Part shown: piece after piece, positions 22,688-24,269 of the stretch
Layout of the letters: every line of letters starts with the position of its first letter
Position numbering within the stretch: position 1 is the first letter of the stretch
Assembly: GCA_900759005.1 (NCBI GenBank)
Contig: CAAEUQ010000142.1
Coordinates: 1 to 24,269 of the forward strand
Origin: Clostridia bacterium
GTDB taxonomy: Bacteria; Bacillota; Clostridia; Christensenellales; Aristaeellaceae
Direction: 5' to 3'
DNA: 24,269 nt
The notes under the pieces: model-generated
Databases searched by the model: none
Told to the model about the DNA's origin: nothing
What the model saw: only the letters and a program-made list of their open reading frames with translations
Position numbers and translations under genes: made by a program

Positions 22688-22721
22688 GTTTGCCGCGCAA
22701 ATTTACCGAAAATTCGATTAC

Positions 22722-23009
22722 TTAAATCTCATAATCACACGCGACGGACGCGGAGCGCACCTCATGCATATGCTTCTTCACCGGCATATGCACCGGATGC
22801 GTCTGATACGCGTCGAACGCCGCGCGATTTTCAAACACGGTAATCAGCGCGAGATCATAGCTGCGCTCGCTGCCCAGGAAGTCCGCGCCTGCTTCGAGAT
22901 CGACCATGCCTTCGATTTTACCCTTCATGCCGTAAAAGTTTTTGACCAGCTGCGGAATCTCATTCTTGAATTCATCCTTGATCTTGAACATTACGATGTG
23001 GCGAATCAT
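22722..23009 (-). CDS. Dabb (stress-responsive A/B barrel) domain protein
   Basis: The 95-residue single-domain protein starts MIRHIVMFKIKDEF and has a central LEAGADF...YDLALITVFENRAAFDAYQTHPVH. This is the characteristic beginning and core of the dimeric ferredoxin-like Dabb family. Family members are small soluble dimers, mostly of unknown function, some being enzymes. The ATG at 23009 has GGAGG with good spacing. It follows the hydrolase gene by 24 bases and is the last gene before the pheST promoter. No clear terminator lies between them. Confidence 0.9.
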   Translation of the reverse strand: MIRHIVMFKIKDEFKNEIPQLVKNFYGMKGKIEGMVDLEAGADFLGSERSYDLALITVFENRAAFDAYQTHPVHMPVKKHMHEVRSASVACDYEI

Positions 23010-23033
23010 GTTGTTTTCCTCCGTTCATTATTG

Positions 23034-23663
23034 TTATTGTTGTAAAATCCAGCGGATGCCCTTCGCCAGTCTGCCGACCGGATCGGAAAAATGTCCGCCG
23101 GGATTCAACTCAAAAGTGGTCTCGGCGCCCTTTTCGCGCAGTATCCTCTCTGCGGCGCGCGTACATTCCTCAATGGATTGAAACGTGCGGTTGCGCCCGA
23201 GCCTTTCGCGATCGCCGACCGAGAAATATGCCCGCTCCGGAACATGCGGCGCTCCTTTAAGGAAATCGATAAAGCCGCCGAACCACATGGATCCGGACGC
23301 GGAAGCTGCGCCTGAAAAGCAATCGCACCGCGCCGCGGCATACATCGCAAACAGTCCCGCCATTGAATAGCCGGCGATCATCCGACGGCGAATCGTCTGT
23401 CCGGCTTCCGCCTCGGCAATCACGCAATCGACCAGCTTTTTCAAATACGCATCCGCGTTTCCGGCAAAATCCTCCTGTCCGCGAAACACCGCCTTTGCAC
23501 GCCACGGCGAAAGATCGGCGTTCCAATCCAAATCGTAAAGCGCCGCGATTCGGCATTTGCCGACCTGCGCGCTCAACGTCGCCGCATTCTTCCGTTCAAT
23601 CGGAACATATACGATCGAATCGCCTGATCCGAACAGCTCCCAGCCTTCACCCGACGATTTCAT
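23034..23663 (-). CDS. Alpha/beta hydrolase, esterase-like
   Basis: The protein of about 209 residues has an alpha/beta hydrolase fold. The likely triad is Ser100 in GYSMAG, Asp151 in FSVGDRE and His191 in PGGHFSD. The third position after Ser is Ala instead of the commoner Gly. It is probably a cytoplasmic esterase or thioesterase of unknown substrate; no signal peptide is seen. The start is uncertain: the ATG at 23663 lies inside the end of the GNAT gene (17 bases of overlap) and lacks a clear ribosome binding site. The open frame extends upstream to 23738 without a better start. Translational coupling to the GNAT gene is the likely solution. Confidence 0.82.
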   Translation of the reverse strand: MKSSGEGWELFGSGDSIVYVPIERKNAATLSAQVGKCRIAALYDLDWNADLSPWRAKAVFRGQEDFAGNADAYLKKLVDCVIAEAEAGQTIRRRMIAGYSMAGLFAMYAAARCDCFSGAASASGSMWFGGFIDFLKGAPHVPERAYFSVGDRERLGRNRTFQSIEECTRAAERILREKGAETTFELNPGGHFSDPVGRLAKGIRWILQQ

Positions 23664-24237
23664 CTTCGCGGAAGCGCACATTCTGCGCGTAATCCTCCGG
23701 CGGGAAAAACAGGTGATACGCATCCTCAAGCGCCGCATAAATCTCCGCGGGCTTCGGCTCGCGCGTAATCGGCAGCGTCATGATCGTGTAGTCATAACCC
23801 CGCAGATTCAGATTTACCGGCGAATGCAGGCACCGGTTCCGCTCGTAAAAGCGAATCCGACGGCTGAAATGCGCCTCTTCCGCTGCATCCGGCGCATATT
23901 TCGGGTCTTCCACTTCAAGAATGATCGCTTCGCAATCCAGCTCTTCTCGAAGCATTGAAAGGAACCTTCCGCCCCAGCCGCTCGACTGGTATTCGGGCAG
24001 CACCGCATAATAATCGAGCAGCGCAAAACGCCCGTCCTCGGTAAATGCAAGCAGCGCGTACGCGATCAGCGTTTCATTTGCCCACAGTCCGTAAACCTTG
24101 TATCGATCCTGCGCGCGCAGCGCTTCCATCGTCGATAAATATTTCAGCTCGCCCGCATGAAACTGCTTTTCCATCCATTCGTATATCGTTTTGAATTCCT
24201 CCGCGCTTGCCGCGCGAAGATTCGCCAGTTCGTTCAT
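23647..24237 (-). CDS. GNAT family N-acetyltransferase
   Basis: The 196-residue protein has an acetyl-CoA-binding motif A at about 76-98: the beta strand LLDYYAVLPEY, then QSSGWGG (84-90) matching the Q/R-x-x-G-x-G/A loop, then a helix. The C-terminal FYERNRC is the usual Tyr-containing stretch near the end of the fold, and about 60 further residues follow. The substrate is unknown. The ATG at 24237 has an AAGGAG site located inside the end of the preceding gene. It is followed with overlap by the hydrolase gene, so the two are coupled. Confidence 0.87.
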   Translation of the reverse strand: MNELANLRAASAEEFKTIYEWMEKQFHAGELKYLSTMEALRAQDRYKVYGLWANETLIAYALLAFTEDGRFALLDYYAVLPEYQSSGWGGRFLSMLREELDCEAIILEVEDPKYAPDAAEEAHFSRRIRFYERNRCLHSPVNLNLRGYDYTIMTLPITREPKPAEIYAALEDAYHLFFPPEDYAQNVRFREDEIVG

Positions 24238-24269
24238 TTACAGCTCCTTCAGATAGGGAATCGCCTTCC
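24238..24269 (-). CDS. C-terminal end of an unidentified gene (runs off right edge)
   Basis: Only the last ten residues are in the window (KAIPYLKEL, then TAA at 24240-24238). The stop directly abuts the GNAT start codon and the ribosome binding site of the GNAT gene lies within this coding end. This arrangement supports a real upstream gene in the same operon. The product cannot be identified. Confidence 0.5.
   Translation of the reverse strand, partial: KAIPYLKEL

Overview
This window most likely comes from the chromosome of an endospore-forming, Gram-positive member of the Bacillota, probably an uncultured Clostridia-type anaerobe with moderately high GC. The evidence is a complete tricistronic GerA-type germinant receptor operon, two T-box leaders on aminoacyl-tRNA synthetase genes, strong AGGAGG-type ribosome binding sites, sigma-A promoters (TTGACA/TATAAT type) and a giant exported protein with peptidoglycan-binding repeats. 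There are no rRNA or tRNA genes, phage genes, transposases or CRISPR arrays.

Layout, left to right. The 5' end of valS runs leftward off the window (1-402) behind a valine T-box leader (about 403-670). A divergent intergenic region (about 670-811) holds the valS promoter, the promoter of the rightward genes and a perfect palindrome between them. Rightward genes follow: a membrane-anchored metallophosphoesterase-fold protein with degraded metal ligands, a TauE/SafE permease and a terminator, then gerAA-gerAB-gerAC and a terminator. Everything from about 6.7 kb to the right edge is on the minus strand. In its transcription order from the right, this half contains the tail of an unknown gene, a GNAT acetyltransferase, an alpha/beta hydrolase and a Dabb-domain protein. 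Next come pheS-pheT behind a phenylalanine T-box, then the 1787-residue cell-wall protein, an NCS2 purine-type permease and cutC. Then comes a four-gene run with overlapping or nearly touching ends: an acidic-tailed zinc-ribbon protein, a canonical metallophosphoesterase, a lipid kinase and queH. The last unit is birA-bioY for biotin sensing and uptake.

How the genes work together. valS and pheST are housekeeping translation genes, each controlled by uncharged tRNA. The ger genes encode the three subunits of one inner-membrane nutrient sensor of the spore. birA and bioY form a minimal biotin scavenging unit; no biotin synthesis genes are present here. Most genes are ordinary for this kind of genome. 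The items most worth a second look are the giant propeller/PG-binding/FN3-like protein, the zinc-ribbon protein ending in 14 consecutive aspartates, the metallophosphoesterase homologue lacking several metal ligands, and the inverted repeats at the valS and birA promoters. I did not find convincing evidence of a wholly new multi-gene system.
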